Notes: generated from the letters alone by a model not told the origin. DNA of 8,179 nucleotides from CAZJBP01 sp964544115 (GCA_964544115.1 CAZJBP010000156.1:1-8179); one strand, 5' to 3'; shown: positions 1 to 6,508, counted from the first letter of the stretch. Translations and numbers: made by a program.

Positions 1-54
1 ACGCCCTCGCCACACCTTTATTTTGCATGCCGGCAGAATACAGCTCGCCCACCC

Positions 55-83
55 TTGACAAACTAAGACCCGTGCGCTACTAG
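55..83 (+). promoter_or_regulatory. candidate sigma70-type promoter
   Basis: A perfect -35 hexamer TTGACA (55-60) is followed after 17 bases by TACTAG (78-83), which matches the -10 consensus TATAAT at only three of six positions, though those include the first T and both A positions that matter most. It points at the secreted-protein gene starting about 100 bases downstream and is the only good -35 upstream of it. The 5' leader would be about 90 bases and includes a GC-rich self-complementary stretch near 146-160. This is a pattern match only. Confidence 0.45.
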
Positions 84-171
84 TCCCAGCTCAATTTACT
101 CCGCCGATCGTACTGTACACACGCAGCAGGCTGTCGCCCTGCGGACGGCCGGGCCGGCGGCGGGCGGGATC

Positions 172-175
172 GAGG
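172..175 (+). promoter_or_regulatory. ribosome binding site deciding the start of the secreted protein
   Basis: GAGG at 172-175 lies five bases before GTG 181. The other in-frame starts fit less well: GTG 175 overlaps this motif and ATG 193 is 17 bases away from it. All three starts give a usable signal peptide, so the choice rests on this spacing alone. Confidence 0.4.
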
Positions 176-180
176 TGGAT

Positions 181-1095
181 GTGACAGACAGAATGACCTG
201 GTGTGGACCCCTGATGCGCGCCGCTGGCGCGCTACTGGCTGTGTCGTGCGCCGCAGCGTCGGCCTTGGCACAGGACTCGATGTACCGCGATCCGGCGAAC
301 ATGGAGTGCCCGATCCTCGACATGCCCTTCTTCGAGTCCTGGGGGCTGGAGGCCGGCGGCGTGGGGGAGGCCGAGACCGACGCACCCGGCTGGGAGAATG
401 TCAGCGTAGGGGAAGCCTCGGCCTGGGGCCGCATCGGGGACTTTGAGAACGACTGGGGCGGCGACCTGGACTTGCGCGCGCTGGTCGACACGATGGTCCT
501 CACGTTCAACGACTATGACGACGCCTACGCCCTGACCATGGCCCGGGTCAATCTCCAGTGGTCGCAGCGCTTTGAGGGCGGAACCGGCTTCGAGGTCGAC
601 GCCGCCCCCGGCTTGTATTCCAGCTTCGACACCTTCAAGAGCGACGACTTTGCCGTGCCGTGCGGCGCGTCGTTCGTGCAGGCGCTGAACCCGCACGTCG
701 CGGGCTTCCTGGGCGCCAGCGTGTACCCCGGCTTTGACGAGACCATCGTCCCCCGGGGTGGCATCCGCCTCGCCCAGGGCAACAAGGCCGTGCTGGACAT
801 CGCCTATCCCGAATCGCGCCTGGTGCTGGGCACCGCGCGCGCGTTCCGGCTGACCACCGGCATTCGCGTATCGGACTGGCCCGAATACAACATGGGCGAC
901 GACCCGCGCGAGCGCCTGCGCTACGACGAGGTCCGGGCCTACGCCACGATGCAGTTCGGCGTCGGCGAGATGACCGGCTTCATGCTGCAGGGCGGCTACG
1001 TGATGGACCGCGAGGTGTCGTTTGAGTCGGACGACACCGTTATCAACATCGAAGACGCGCCCTTTGTTCGAATTGGTTTCTATGGCCGCATGTGA
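181..1095 (+). CDS. secreted beta-rich protein, probable outer-membrane beta-barrel
   Basis: About 304 residues from GTG 181. The N-terminus is a signal peptide: an Arg, a hydrophobic run (AAGALLAVSCAAASALA) and a likely type I cleavage after ALA, before QDS. Cleavage leaves about 274 residues. After an acidic, Gly-rich and possibly disordered stretch the protein becomes a series of short alternating segments such as LALVDT-, ARVNLQWSQRF, GTGFEVDAAPGLYSS and GGIRLAQGNKAVLDIAYP. It closes with RAYATMQFGVG, GFMLQGGYVMDREVSF and FVRIGFYGRM. The aromatic/Gly amphipathic strands are typical of outer-membrane barrels. The last residue is Met rather than the usual Phe, but Phe and Tyr occur just before it. 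It resembles uncharacterised PVC-group outer-membrane proteins (DUF6268-like), a tentative assignment. The next gene begins 22 bases after its stop, so the two are probably co-transcribed. Its specific function is not recognised. Confidence 0.78.
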   Translation: MTDRMTWCGPLMRAAGALLAVSCAAASALAQDSMYRDPANMECPILDMPFFESWGLEAGGVGEAETDAPGWENVSVGEASAWGRIGDFENDWGGDLDLRALVDTMVLTFNDYDDAYALTMARVNLQWSQRFEGGTGFEVDAAPGLYSSFDTFKSDDFAVPCGASFVQALNPHVAGFLGASVYPGFDETIVPRGGIRLAQGNKAVLDIAYPESRLVLGTARAFRLTTGIRVSDWPEYNMGDDPRERLRYDEVRAYATMQFGVGEMTGFMLQGGYVMDREVSFESDDTVINIEDAPFVRIGFYGRM

Positions 1096-1117
1096 ACGGA
1101 CCTGGAGGACAATGACG

Positions 1118-1687
1118 ATGCCCGTGCGAATCCTGACCCTGTTGGCCCTGCCGGCTCTTCTGCTCGCCGCCGCCGGCTGCGAAATGGCTGATCCCAACGC
1201 GACCGAGGAAACCGCCGAAGCGGTGAGCCCGTCGACCGCCACCGATACAGCCAGCACCGACACCACCGGCACGGATCGAAGCAGCACGCCGGCGACGGAC
1301 GGGGCGACCTCGGTCGACCTCGAGCAGGCCGAGTGGGATAGCATTCAGTGGTACACGGCCAGCGGCCCCAGCTGCAAGGGCGCCACGCAGGTCATGACGC
1401 TGTCCGCCTCGGTGAAGACCGGCGGGGAATACGTCAGTTTCACGTTCAACAGTTACCCATGGTCGGACGCCGGCCTCGTGCACTTCTTCGTGTGGGATGG
1501 CACCCGGTGGAAGGGCGGCAAGTTCGACTGGATCCGCAAAGGCGGTCAGGGCCTGAAGGGCACGGAGAACATCCGCGAGCATTACAACGGCCTGAGCATC
1601 CCGAAATCGGGCACAGCCGTGGCCTTCGCGTGGACCAACGAAAAGGGCACCCAGCGCAGCAATCTCAGCAGGACCACCTGGCCATGA
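1118..1687 (+). CDS. uncharacterised lipoprotein with Ser/Thr-rich linker
   Basis: 189 residues. ATG 1118 is preferred because GGAGG (1104-1108) is nine bases upstream; ATG 1112, in frame, would have only three. The N-terminus (MPVRILTLLALPALLLAAAGC) is a lipoprotein signal peptide with lipobox AAGC, so Cys21 should be lipidated. Residues 22-67 are a low-complexity Thr/Ser/Ala/Asp/Glu-rich tether. Residues about 70-189 form a compact domain rich in aromatics and Gly, with segments EYVSFTFNSYPWSD, VHFFVWDGTRWKGGKFDWIR and TAVAFAWTNEKGTQRSNLSR. This looks beta-rich with an exposed aromatic surface. The domain has two Cys-free halves and a single internal Cys86. I do not recognise the family. 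Position after the barrel-like gene and lipidation suggest an envelope role, perhaps as its partner, which is inference from adjacency. Confidence 0.82.
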   Translation: MPVRILTLLALPALLLAAAGCEMADPNATEETAEAVSPSTATDTASTDTTGTDRSSTPATDGATSVDLEQAEWDSIQWYTASGPSCKGATQVMTLSASVKTGGEYVSFTFNSYPWSDAGLVHFFVWDGTRWKGGKFDWIRKGGQGLKGTENIREHYNGLSIPKSGTAVAFAWTNEKGTQRSNLSRTTWP

Positions 1688-1712
1688 GCGGCGGGACCCG
1701 CTAACCTTTCTT
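1687..1712 (+). terminator. weak candidate intrinsic terminator
   Basis: AGCGG (1687-1691) and CCGCT (1698-1702) form a 5-bp GC-rich stem with a 6-base loop directly after the lipoprotein stop codon. It is followed by AACCTTTCTTCC, a pyrimidine-rich but not clean T tract. The stem is short, so termination may be partial. The rest of the gap to the kinase gene (to 1842) holds a small hairpin, TATG-GTGT-CATA at 1803-1814, and no convincing promoter. Confidence 0.22.
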
Positions 1713-1828
1713 CCTCCCTCGCAGCGCGTTGCGGGCCTGCGTCATCCTCCTCAGGAGTTGATGCAGCACCGCATTGCGATTACAGTTGCCTTGCCTCCCG
1801 GGTATGGTGTCATATCCGCCCGGGTGTC

Positions 1829-1833
1829 AGGAG
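1829..1833 (+). promoter_or_regulatory. ribosome binding site of the histidine kinase
   Basis: AGGAG at 1829-1833, nine bases before ATG 1843. It fixes the kinase start at this ATG rather than at codons further upstream in the same open frame (for example TTG 1774), whose translation would not resemble a GAF protein. Confidence 0.7.
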
Positions 1834-1842
1834 TTCGGGTTC

Positions 1843-3111
1843 ATGGCGGAAACACAGAGATGGAGCGATGCGACGTCCGACCGTCTCATCCAGGCGCTGC
1901 TGGATATCAGCAACCTAGTGGGGTCGGTCATGCGCCTGGAGGACATCCTCGATCGGATTGTCGCGATCGCCTCGCAGTTGATGGGCGTGCCGTCGTGCTC
2001 GATCTACCTTCTTAACGGGCACGAGCGGACGCTGGTCCTCAGCAGCAGCAACGGGCTGGAGCCCGAACTGGTCGGCCAGGCCCGGTTTGCCCCCGGGGAG
2101 GGCATCCCCGGCTGGGTCTTCATCACCGGCGAGGTGATGGCGCTCCAGGACGCAGTCCGCGACCCGCGCTTCCGGCCGATCCCGGGGTCAGCCATGGAAA
2201 CCGCGTATCACGCCTACCTGTGCGTGCCGCTGCGCATCCAGGAGGAGATCGTCGGCGTGGTCACGGTGCGCTCGACCGAGGCGCGGGGCTTCGACCGGCG
2301 CGACGGCCTGCTGATGGAAACGGTCTGCAAGATGGTGGCGATCGTCATCGAAAAGGCGCGCATGTACCACGACATGATCCGCGCCCGCGAGCTCGCGGCC
2401 GTGGCGGTCTCCCTCTCGGGAACCGCCCATTTCATCAAGAACATCATGTTCACCACGCAGATCGCGCAGGCGACCATCGACCGCGTCATATCCGAGCGGG
2501 AGGAGTTCGAGCTCGCCCGCAACGCCTGGCAGTCCCTGAAGGAATCCAACCGGCAGATCAGCAAGCTGGTCGGCAACATGCTGAACTACTGCCGCGAGGA
2601 CAAGCCGGTCTATGAGGAGGCGGATATCAACGCGCTGATCCGCGACCTGGCCGCCTCGGTTCAGGATGCCGCCCGCAGCCGCAACGCCGACCTGATCCTC
2701 GAGCTCGACGCCCGCCTGCCGCGGGTTGACCTCGACGTGGACGCCATCCGGGATGCGCTGCTGAACCTGGTGACCAACAGCCTCGACGCCTTGCCGGCGG
2801 GCCGCGGCGGACACGTGTGGATTCGGACCTACCGCCTCCCGGAACAGAACAACTTCCGCATCGAAGTGGCGGACGACGGAACCGGGATTGCCGACAATAT
2901 CCGGGACAGGATCTTCAACCTGTTCTTCACGACCAAGGGCGAAGGCGGGTCCGGCATCGGGCTGGCGTCGACCCGCAAGATCATCGAGCGGCACAACGGA
3001 ACGATCGACGCGGCGTCGACGCCCGGAAGCGGAAGCTGCTTCATTATTCACCTCCCGCTGCGGGCCGTGCCGGCCGCGCTGGGCGTAGCCGATGGCCGGC
3101 TCGGGGCTTGA
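1843..3111 (+). CDS. GAF-domain sensor histidine kinase, cytoplasmic
   Basis: 422 residues, no signal peptide or membrane segment, so a soluble kinase. Residues about 15-172 form a GAF sensor domain with the usual pieces: MGVPSCSIYLL, the FAPGEGIPGWVFITGEVMAL turn and LCVPLRIQEEIVGVVTV. Residues about 183-250 are the dimerisation/phosphoacceptor helices with H-box SGTAHFIKN, so His196 is the probable phosphorylation site. The ATPase domain follows: N box ALLNLVTNSLDAL (Asn308, Asn312), G1 box DDGTGI (344-349), F box FNLFFTTKGEG (358-368) and G2 box GSGIGLA (369-375). All catalytic motifs are intact. The H-box lacks the Pro of the common HEIKNPL form and has an aromatic after His, a variant I associate with GAF kinases of PVC and deltaproteobacterial types. 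No response regulator is encoded in the window, so it is an orphan here. Its ligand cannot be inferred. The last 68 bases overlap the convergent gene on the minus strand. Confidence 0.96.
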   Translation: MAETQRWSDATSDRLIQALLDISNLVGSVMRLEDILDRIVAIASQLMGVPSCSIYLLNGHERTLVLSSSNGLEPELVGQARFAPGEGIPGWVFITGEVMALQDAVRDPRFRPIPGSAMETAYHAYLCVPLRIQEEIVGVVTVRSTEARGFDRRDGLLMETVCKMVAIVIEKARMYHDMIRARELAAVAVSLSGTAHFIKNIMFTTQIAQATIDRVISEREEFELARNAWQSLKESNRQISKLVGNMLNYCREDKPVYEEADINALIRDLAASVQDAARSRNADLILELDARLPRVDLDVDAIRDALLNLVTNSLDALPAGRGGHVWIRTYRLPEQNNFRIEVADDGTGIADNIRDRIFNLFFTTKGEGGSGIGLASTRKIIERHNGTIDAASTPGSGSCFIIHLPLRAVPAALGVADGRLGA

Positions 3112-4048
3112 GAAGACGGCCTCGCGCCCAGCGCCCCCCGCGCGCCGCCAGCACCACCGCCGCCAGCAGCAATCCCGCGGCGCGCCATCCGGGCCGCCCG
3201 TCCACCGGCTGCGGCCCCGCGGCAAACCGGCACAGGTTCCACCCCACTACCGCCACGGACGCCCCGGTCGCCAGCAGCGGATCGGTCAGCCATCCGACGC
3301 CCCGCCCGCGCACCGACCGACGGCGGCGGCGTTCAAGGGGATAGAACCACGCCACCCCGCCGGACCGCAGGTGCTCGCATGCGATGTGGCCCAGCATGGA
3401 CGCCGCGGCCACCACGGCGGCGGCGCCATCGAGGGCCGCCCACGCGCACAGGGCGACCGCGCCGACCGCCGTCAGGCTATGCGACCCGCGCCGGCGATCC
3501 GGTTCAAACACGACCCGCACGCCATCGCGCCCCGCGGGGAGCAGGGCCACCACCATGCCTCCCCCGGGCCGTGCGAACGCAGACACGGCGTCCTCGATCA
3601 GGATGCGGCCCGCGCTGGTGGCCCGCTGTCGCCGGGCCACCTCCCGCCCGGCCGCGGCCTCGCCGCCACCGTCTTCGACTGCCACGTGGTGAAACGTCAC
3701 CTCGAACGTGGAACTCCCCGGCTCCACCGCCAGCCGGCAGCACAGGTGGACGCCCGGCCGCACCGGCGGCGCTTCGACCCGGACCGTCTCCGGACGCGCG
3801 CCGCCGCGCACGCGATCGCACGCGCGGGCCAGAGCCTTCGCCACATCGCAGGCACCGGGGTCGGCCGGGTCCGGAACCACCCGGAGATCGGGCGGCCGCG
3901 AGAACGTCGTGCGCACGTCGTCCAGCACATCCGGCAGACATCCGCACACAGCCCCCAGAACCAGACACCCCGGATGGCCGCCCGCAGCGGCCGCCGCAGC
4001 CGTCGGGACAAAGGACGCCGTTGCGGCTCCGATGGCCGCCTGAACCAT
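3044..4048 (-). CDS. YdjM/DUF457-like membrane-bound metal-dependent hydrolase with insertion
   Basis: 334 residues. ATG 4048 is eight bases from the end of the upstream permease reading frame's TGA region, with ribosome site AGGTGA (4059-4054) overlapping that stop, so translation is probably coupled. Family signs: an N-terminal hydrophobic region ending in LVLGAVCGCLPDVLDD (Pro-Asp at 39-40, Asp43, Asp44); RRRGSHSLTAVG (His190) matching the HRGxTHS block; and LGHIACEHLRSGGVAWFYPL (His221, Glu225, His226) matching the 'GhxxHxxxDxxTpsGvxxfyP' block. Two more hydrophobic segments lie at about 255-275 and 287-302, then a basic Arg/Pro-rich tail. Family members are membrane proteins with conserved His/Asp thought to bind metal; substrates are largely unknown. 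Unusual: about 140 residues (45-185), soluble and partly beta-like, separate the PD and GSHS motifs, which are normally close. The third motif has Glu-His where Asp is more usual. The 3' end overlaps the convergent kinase gene by 68 bp. The stop codon is TAA at 3046-3044. Confidence 0.78.
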   Translation of the reverse strand: MVQAAIGAATASFVPTAAAAAAGGHPGCLVLGAVCGCLPDVLDDVRTTFSRPPDLRVVPDPADPGACDVAKALARACDRVRGGARPETVRVEAPPVRPGVHLCCRLAVEPGSSTFEVTFHHVAVEDGGGEAAAGREVARRQRATSAGRILIEDAVSAFARPGGGMVVALLPAGRDGVRVVFEPDRRRGSHSLTAVGAVALCAWAALDGAAAVVAAASMLGHIACEHLRSGGVAWFYPLERRRRRSVRGRGVGWLTDPLLATGASVAVVGWNLCRFAAGPQPVDGRPGWRAAGLLLAAVVLAARGGRWARGRLLKPRAGHRLRPARPARPAAGGE

Positions 4049-4053
4049 GCGCG

Positions 4054-5337
4054 TCACCTGAACGCTCCCCACCCCGCCGTCCGCACGAGAGCCGGCACCA
4101 GCACGGCGCCCAGCAGTCCGGCGCGGCCCAGACCGAAGAGCGAGGGAACCAGGCCCAAGCCCGTGGACGCCGCCAGCACCAGGAGGCCCACGCCGCCGCA
4201 GGCAGCCGCGGCCACCACGGCCACGAGCCCCAGCGAAACCGCCGCCGCGCACCGCCGGCGCAGGGCAATTCGTTCGGCGGCCTGAGACGCAGCCCCCGCC
4301 AGCGCGACGGCAAGACCGCCACCCAGGAGAAGCGCGAACACCGTCTGGACCGTCGCCTGTGCAGCACCGCCCCCCGCGACGGCGTGCGGCAGCGGCACGA
4401 CCACCGCCGTACCGCGCAAGATCCGGGCCCCGGCGGCGGCCGCCAGGAGCGGCCCCAGCGTCAGCGCGCCCGCCTTTGCAGCGCCCAGGGCCACGAGTCG
4501 GACTCTGTCGCTCAGGCCGGCCAGACGGGCCGCGACCGCACCGGCCGCCGCCGGCGTAATCCCCGGCACACAGACGACGGCCCCCGCCGCCAGGCCGGCC
4601 GCCACGCCGCGAACCACATCGCGCGGCGCCAGCGGGCCGAGGGACACGGGGGGCGGCGCTGCGCTCGGACGCCGCGGTAACAGCAGCGCGGTCAGCAGCC
4701 CGGGCACCGTGAAGAGGCCAGCCCAGCAGGGCAGCAGGAGCATGGCGCTGCCGATCCGGCCATCGCCGGCCTCGTGAACCGCAAGGCCCAGAAGGCCGCA
4801 CGCCGCAAATAGGGCGACGCCCCCCGCGGCCCGGGCTGCGGAGCGGCCCGTCGCAGGCGGACCCGGGTCCGGCGGGGCTGGAGATGCGGCAGCCATGATC
4901 GCGCCCACCCAGAGCAGCCCCTGGGCGGCTGGCGACAGGAGCCAGCTGGCGCGGACGAGAGACGATGAAGGCATCGCCAGGAACAGCCCGCACTGGACGA
5001 TAAGCGCGGCCACGCCGCCCATCACCGTCAGCAGAAATGCCTGGCGGCTCCAGCCCGCATCCGAGTATCGGCCGATGGCGCCGTCCGAAAAGGCGGCGCT
5101 GTCATCCGGCGCGTCAAGGAAGGCGGCGGGCAGGCCGTTCAGAATGGCGTAGGCGCCCACGGATGCTGCGGCGAACGGCCAGAGGAAAGACGGCGAGACA
5201 GCGCCGGACGCCGCGATCGCGGCCGCCAGGGCCGCGACCAGCGTCACGTGAACCCCCGGCAGGCAGGCGGCCACGCCGCCCGCCAGCGCGCCGGCCAAGG
5301 CCGCGGCTATATCGCCCCAGGCGAAGACGGCGGTCAT
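4054..5337 (-). CDS. TctA/DUF112 (COG1784-like) polytopic membrane permease
   Basis: 427 residues, strongly hydrophobic with about ten or more membrane segments, in the inner membrane. Family signs in order: GVAACLPGVHVTLVAALAAA (21-40), the first 'G..PG.H.N' element; AYAILNGLPAAFLDAPDDSAAFS (62-84), equivalent to 'iPsiFLGAPde'; IGRYSDAGWSRQAFLLTVMG (88-107), equivalent to 'lPgHrll..G.g.eA'; MLLLPCWAGLFTVPGLLTAL (199-218); and a second repeat element AGAVVCVPGITPAAAGAVAA (251-270). Length and the two PG-containing repeats fit TctA-type proteins, closest to the compact type common in archaea. Classical TctA works with TctB and the binding protein TctC; neither is encoded here, so substrate and energy coupling are unknown. 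Its start ATG 5337 overlaps the upstream stop as ATGA, so it is translationally coupled to the zinc-ribbon gene. The conserved Asn of the first motif is replaced by Thr32. Loops are very Ala/Gly/Pro-rich, as expected from base composition. Confidence 0.85.
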   Translation of the reverse strand: MTAVFAWGDIAAALAGALAGGVAACLPGVHVTLVAALAAAIAASGAVSPSFLWPFAAASVGAYAILNGLPAAFLDAPDDSAAFSDGAIGRYSDAGWSRQAFLLTVMGGVAALIVQCGLFLAMPSSSLVRASWLLSPAAQGLLWVGAIMAAASPAPPDPGPPATGRSAARAAGGVALFAACGLLGLAVHEAGDGRIGSAMLLLPCWAGLFTVPGLLTALLLPRRPSAAPPPVSLGPLAPRDVVRGVAAGLAAGAVVCVPGITPAAAGAVAARLAGLSDRVRLVALGAAKAGALTLGPLLAAAAGARILRGTAVVVPLPHAVAGGGAAQATVQTVFALLLGGGLAVALAGAASQAAERIALRRRCAAAVSLGLVAVVAAAACGGVGLLVLAASTGLGLVPSLFGLGRAGLLGAVLVPALVRTAGWGAFR

Positions 5338-5594
5338 GGAACGCCCCCCGCCGCATGGACGTTCACGCCGCCGCGCCCTTCGGCCCTGTCGCGCGGGTCA
5401 GGTCGAGCCCACAGCAGCAGGCTCAGGAGACCGATCAGGGAGAGCGAAATGGCGGCGGCGCGCAGGGCCAGGAGTCGCGGGCGATACGCCGCATCGCACC
5501 CGCAGAAAGGGCACTCCAGGCGCATGCCAATCCACCGCTCGCACGAGGGACACACCGCGTGCGGCGGGGGGAGAACGTACCGTCTGGTGCTCAC
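5334..5594 (-). CDS. small zinc-ribbon, single-TM membrane protein
   Basis: 86 residues from GTG 5594, with AGGAGG (5611-5606) 11 bases upstream. Residues 15-31 form a CPSC-x9-CPFC zinc ribbon (Cys15, 18, 28, 31), with an extra Cys33 just after. Residues 41-62 (LLALRAAAISLSLIGLLSLL and on) are one transmembrane helix following an Arg, so the ribbon should be cytoplasmic. The tail from residue 63 is short, polar and Gly/Arg-rich. The layout 'zinc ribbon, basic stretch, TM' resembles the N-terminal half of longer archaeal and PVC proteins in which, as I recall, an OB-fold domain follows the helix; no OB fold is present here. Its TGA overlaps the start of the permease as ATGA, so it is the first gene of the coupled trio. 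Role unknown: possibly a partner or assembly factor of the permease. No clear promoter is seen in the 122-base gap before it, so it may be read through from the gene upstream. Confidence 0.75.
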   Translation of the reverse strand: MSTRRYVLPPPHAVCPSCERWIGMRLECPFCGCDAAYRPRLLALRAAAISLSLIGLLSLLLWARPDPRDRAEGRGGVNVHAAGGVP

Positions 5595-5645
5595 GGCGTT
5601 CGGACCCTCCTGCCCTACCGATCCGCCAACACAAACCCAGTTTAC

Positions 5646-5712
5646 CGCCGGGCGCGGGGCGCGCTCGATTCACCGCGTCGCAAAGATCGACCGCGCGCGC
5701 GCCGGGCGCGGG
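5646..5712. repeat. pair of 13-base direct repeats in an intergenic gap
   Basis: CGCCGGGCGCGGG occurs at 5646-5658 and again at 5700-5712, 54 bases apart, in the gap between the LolA-like and zinc-ribbon genes. On the minus strand the copy next to the LolA-like stop can also pair (CCGCGC with GCGCGG) into a GC-rich hairpin followed by only three Ts, so it might pause or partly terminate transcription. In DNA this GC-rich the repeat may be chance. Confidence 0.35.
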
Positions 5713-5716
5713 TGAC

Positions 5717-6508
5717 TCATAAATCCGACCCCGCATCGGCGGCGGGACCCTCGGCATCCTGCGCCTCATTCACCCTCAGCTTCGTGCGGTGCACAGCGGG
5801 GTATTGCTGGATTTCCAGGTCCTTGATCATCCAGCGGTCGTTGATCTTCTTGAAGCTCTTCACCCACAGCGTGCGCACCGCATTCCCTGCGGCATCGTAT
5901 CCCTCGGCCTGGAGCAGAATGCGGGCCTGCTCATCGATCCAGACCCGCACGCGGGCATAGGGTCCGGAGGTCCCGCCGACCGGCGGGGCCAGATCCACGA
6001 CCACGGAGGGCCGGCCCCGCACCGATTCGGTGCCGACCACGATGCCGCCCCGCCACCACAGGAAGGACAGGGACAGGTCCAGCCACGTCAGGTCGGTCTG
6101 TTGAATGTGCCCGTAGAGATCCTGCAGCGGCGCCGGCTCGGATGGGCTGCCGTCCGCGTGGAGGTATTCGGGCTCGCCCTTGGAGGGGCGCTTGACCGTG
6201 AGCGCCTCCAGCACAGGCCCCGCGGGCGAAGCGCGGATGGCATACGAGGCGGTCGCCGGTTCAGCCCCGTAGTTCAGGGTCATTTCGAACGCATAGTCGC
6301 AGACGGGAATGCCGCGCGGTTTGCGCACAAACAACTGCCCCGTCAGCGTGATGGTCTCGCGCGGGAGGCGCAGAAGCACGTCGTCCATCAGGGCATCAGC
6401 GCTCGCGCCGGCAGCAGGGGTAACGTCAACGGCCTGCGCACGGGCGAACTGAAGCGCGCAGCAGAAGCCCAGAACCAGAGCCAGCCCGCCGCAGCGTCTA
6501 GGCGACAT
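5717..6508 (-). CDS. LolA-like outer-membrane lipoprotein-sorting protein
   Basis: 263 residues from ATG 6508. A signal peptide (SPRRCGGLALVLGFCCALQF) ends near ARAQA, cleaving about residue 25, so the product is periplasmic. The mature part matches the LolA/TP0789-like family: LLRLPRETITLTGQLFVRKP (45-64), EMTLNYGAEPATASYAI (75-91), DLTWLDLSLSFLWW (139-152), then the conserved C-terminal half with GRPSVVVDLAPP, YARVRVWIDEQARILLQAEG (184-203), YDAAGNAVRTLWVKSFKKIN and DRWMIKDLEIQ (224-234), RTKLRV. Such proteins have an open half-barrel that holds acyl chains; most in this subgroup are uncharacterised, and the partner or cargo is unknown. It starts inside the end of the PUR gene with an 11-base overlap, in a different frame, which implies coupled translation. 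The frame stays open upstream of ATG 6508 for 55 codons, but that stretch is the PUR gene read out of frame and would bury the signal peptide. Confidence 0.87.
   Translation of the reverse strand: MSPRRCGGLALVLGFCCALQFARAQAVDVTPAAGASADALMDDVLLRLPRETITLTGQLFVRKPRGIPVCDYAFEMTLNYGAEPATASYAIRASPAGPVLEALTVKRPSKGEPEYLHADGSPSEPAPLQDLYGHIQQTDLTWLDLSLSFLWWRGGIVVGTESVRGRPSVVVDLAPPVGGTSGPYARVRVWIDEQARILLQAEGYDAAGNAVRTLWVKSFKKINDRWMIKDLEIQQYPAVHRTKLRVNEAQDAEGPAADAGSDL

Noticed and set aside
1..28. Possible divergent gene starting at ATG 28 on the minus strand and leaving the window
   Set aside because: Only nine codons are visible and there is no ribosome site, so it cannot be supported.
1761..2015. Possible small gene starting at ATG 1761 with AGGAG just before it
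   Set aside because: The spacer is only three bases, the frame runs about 170 bases into the kinase gene, and the translation has no features beyond those of a shifted frame.
3092..4680. Long plus-strand frames (about 400 codons) across the hydrolase and permease genes
   Set aside because: Arg/Pro/Ala-rich low-complexity translations with no motifs; the minus-strand proteins in the same DNA carry clear family motifs and membrane segments.
4049..4993. Upstream extension of the YdjM-like frame by 315 codons
   Set aside because: The extension lies out of frame inside the TctA-like gene and has Gly/Arg-rich shadow composition; ATG 4048 has a ribosome site and begins the recognisable domain.
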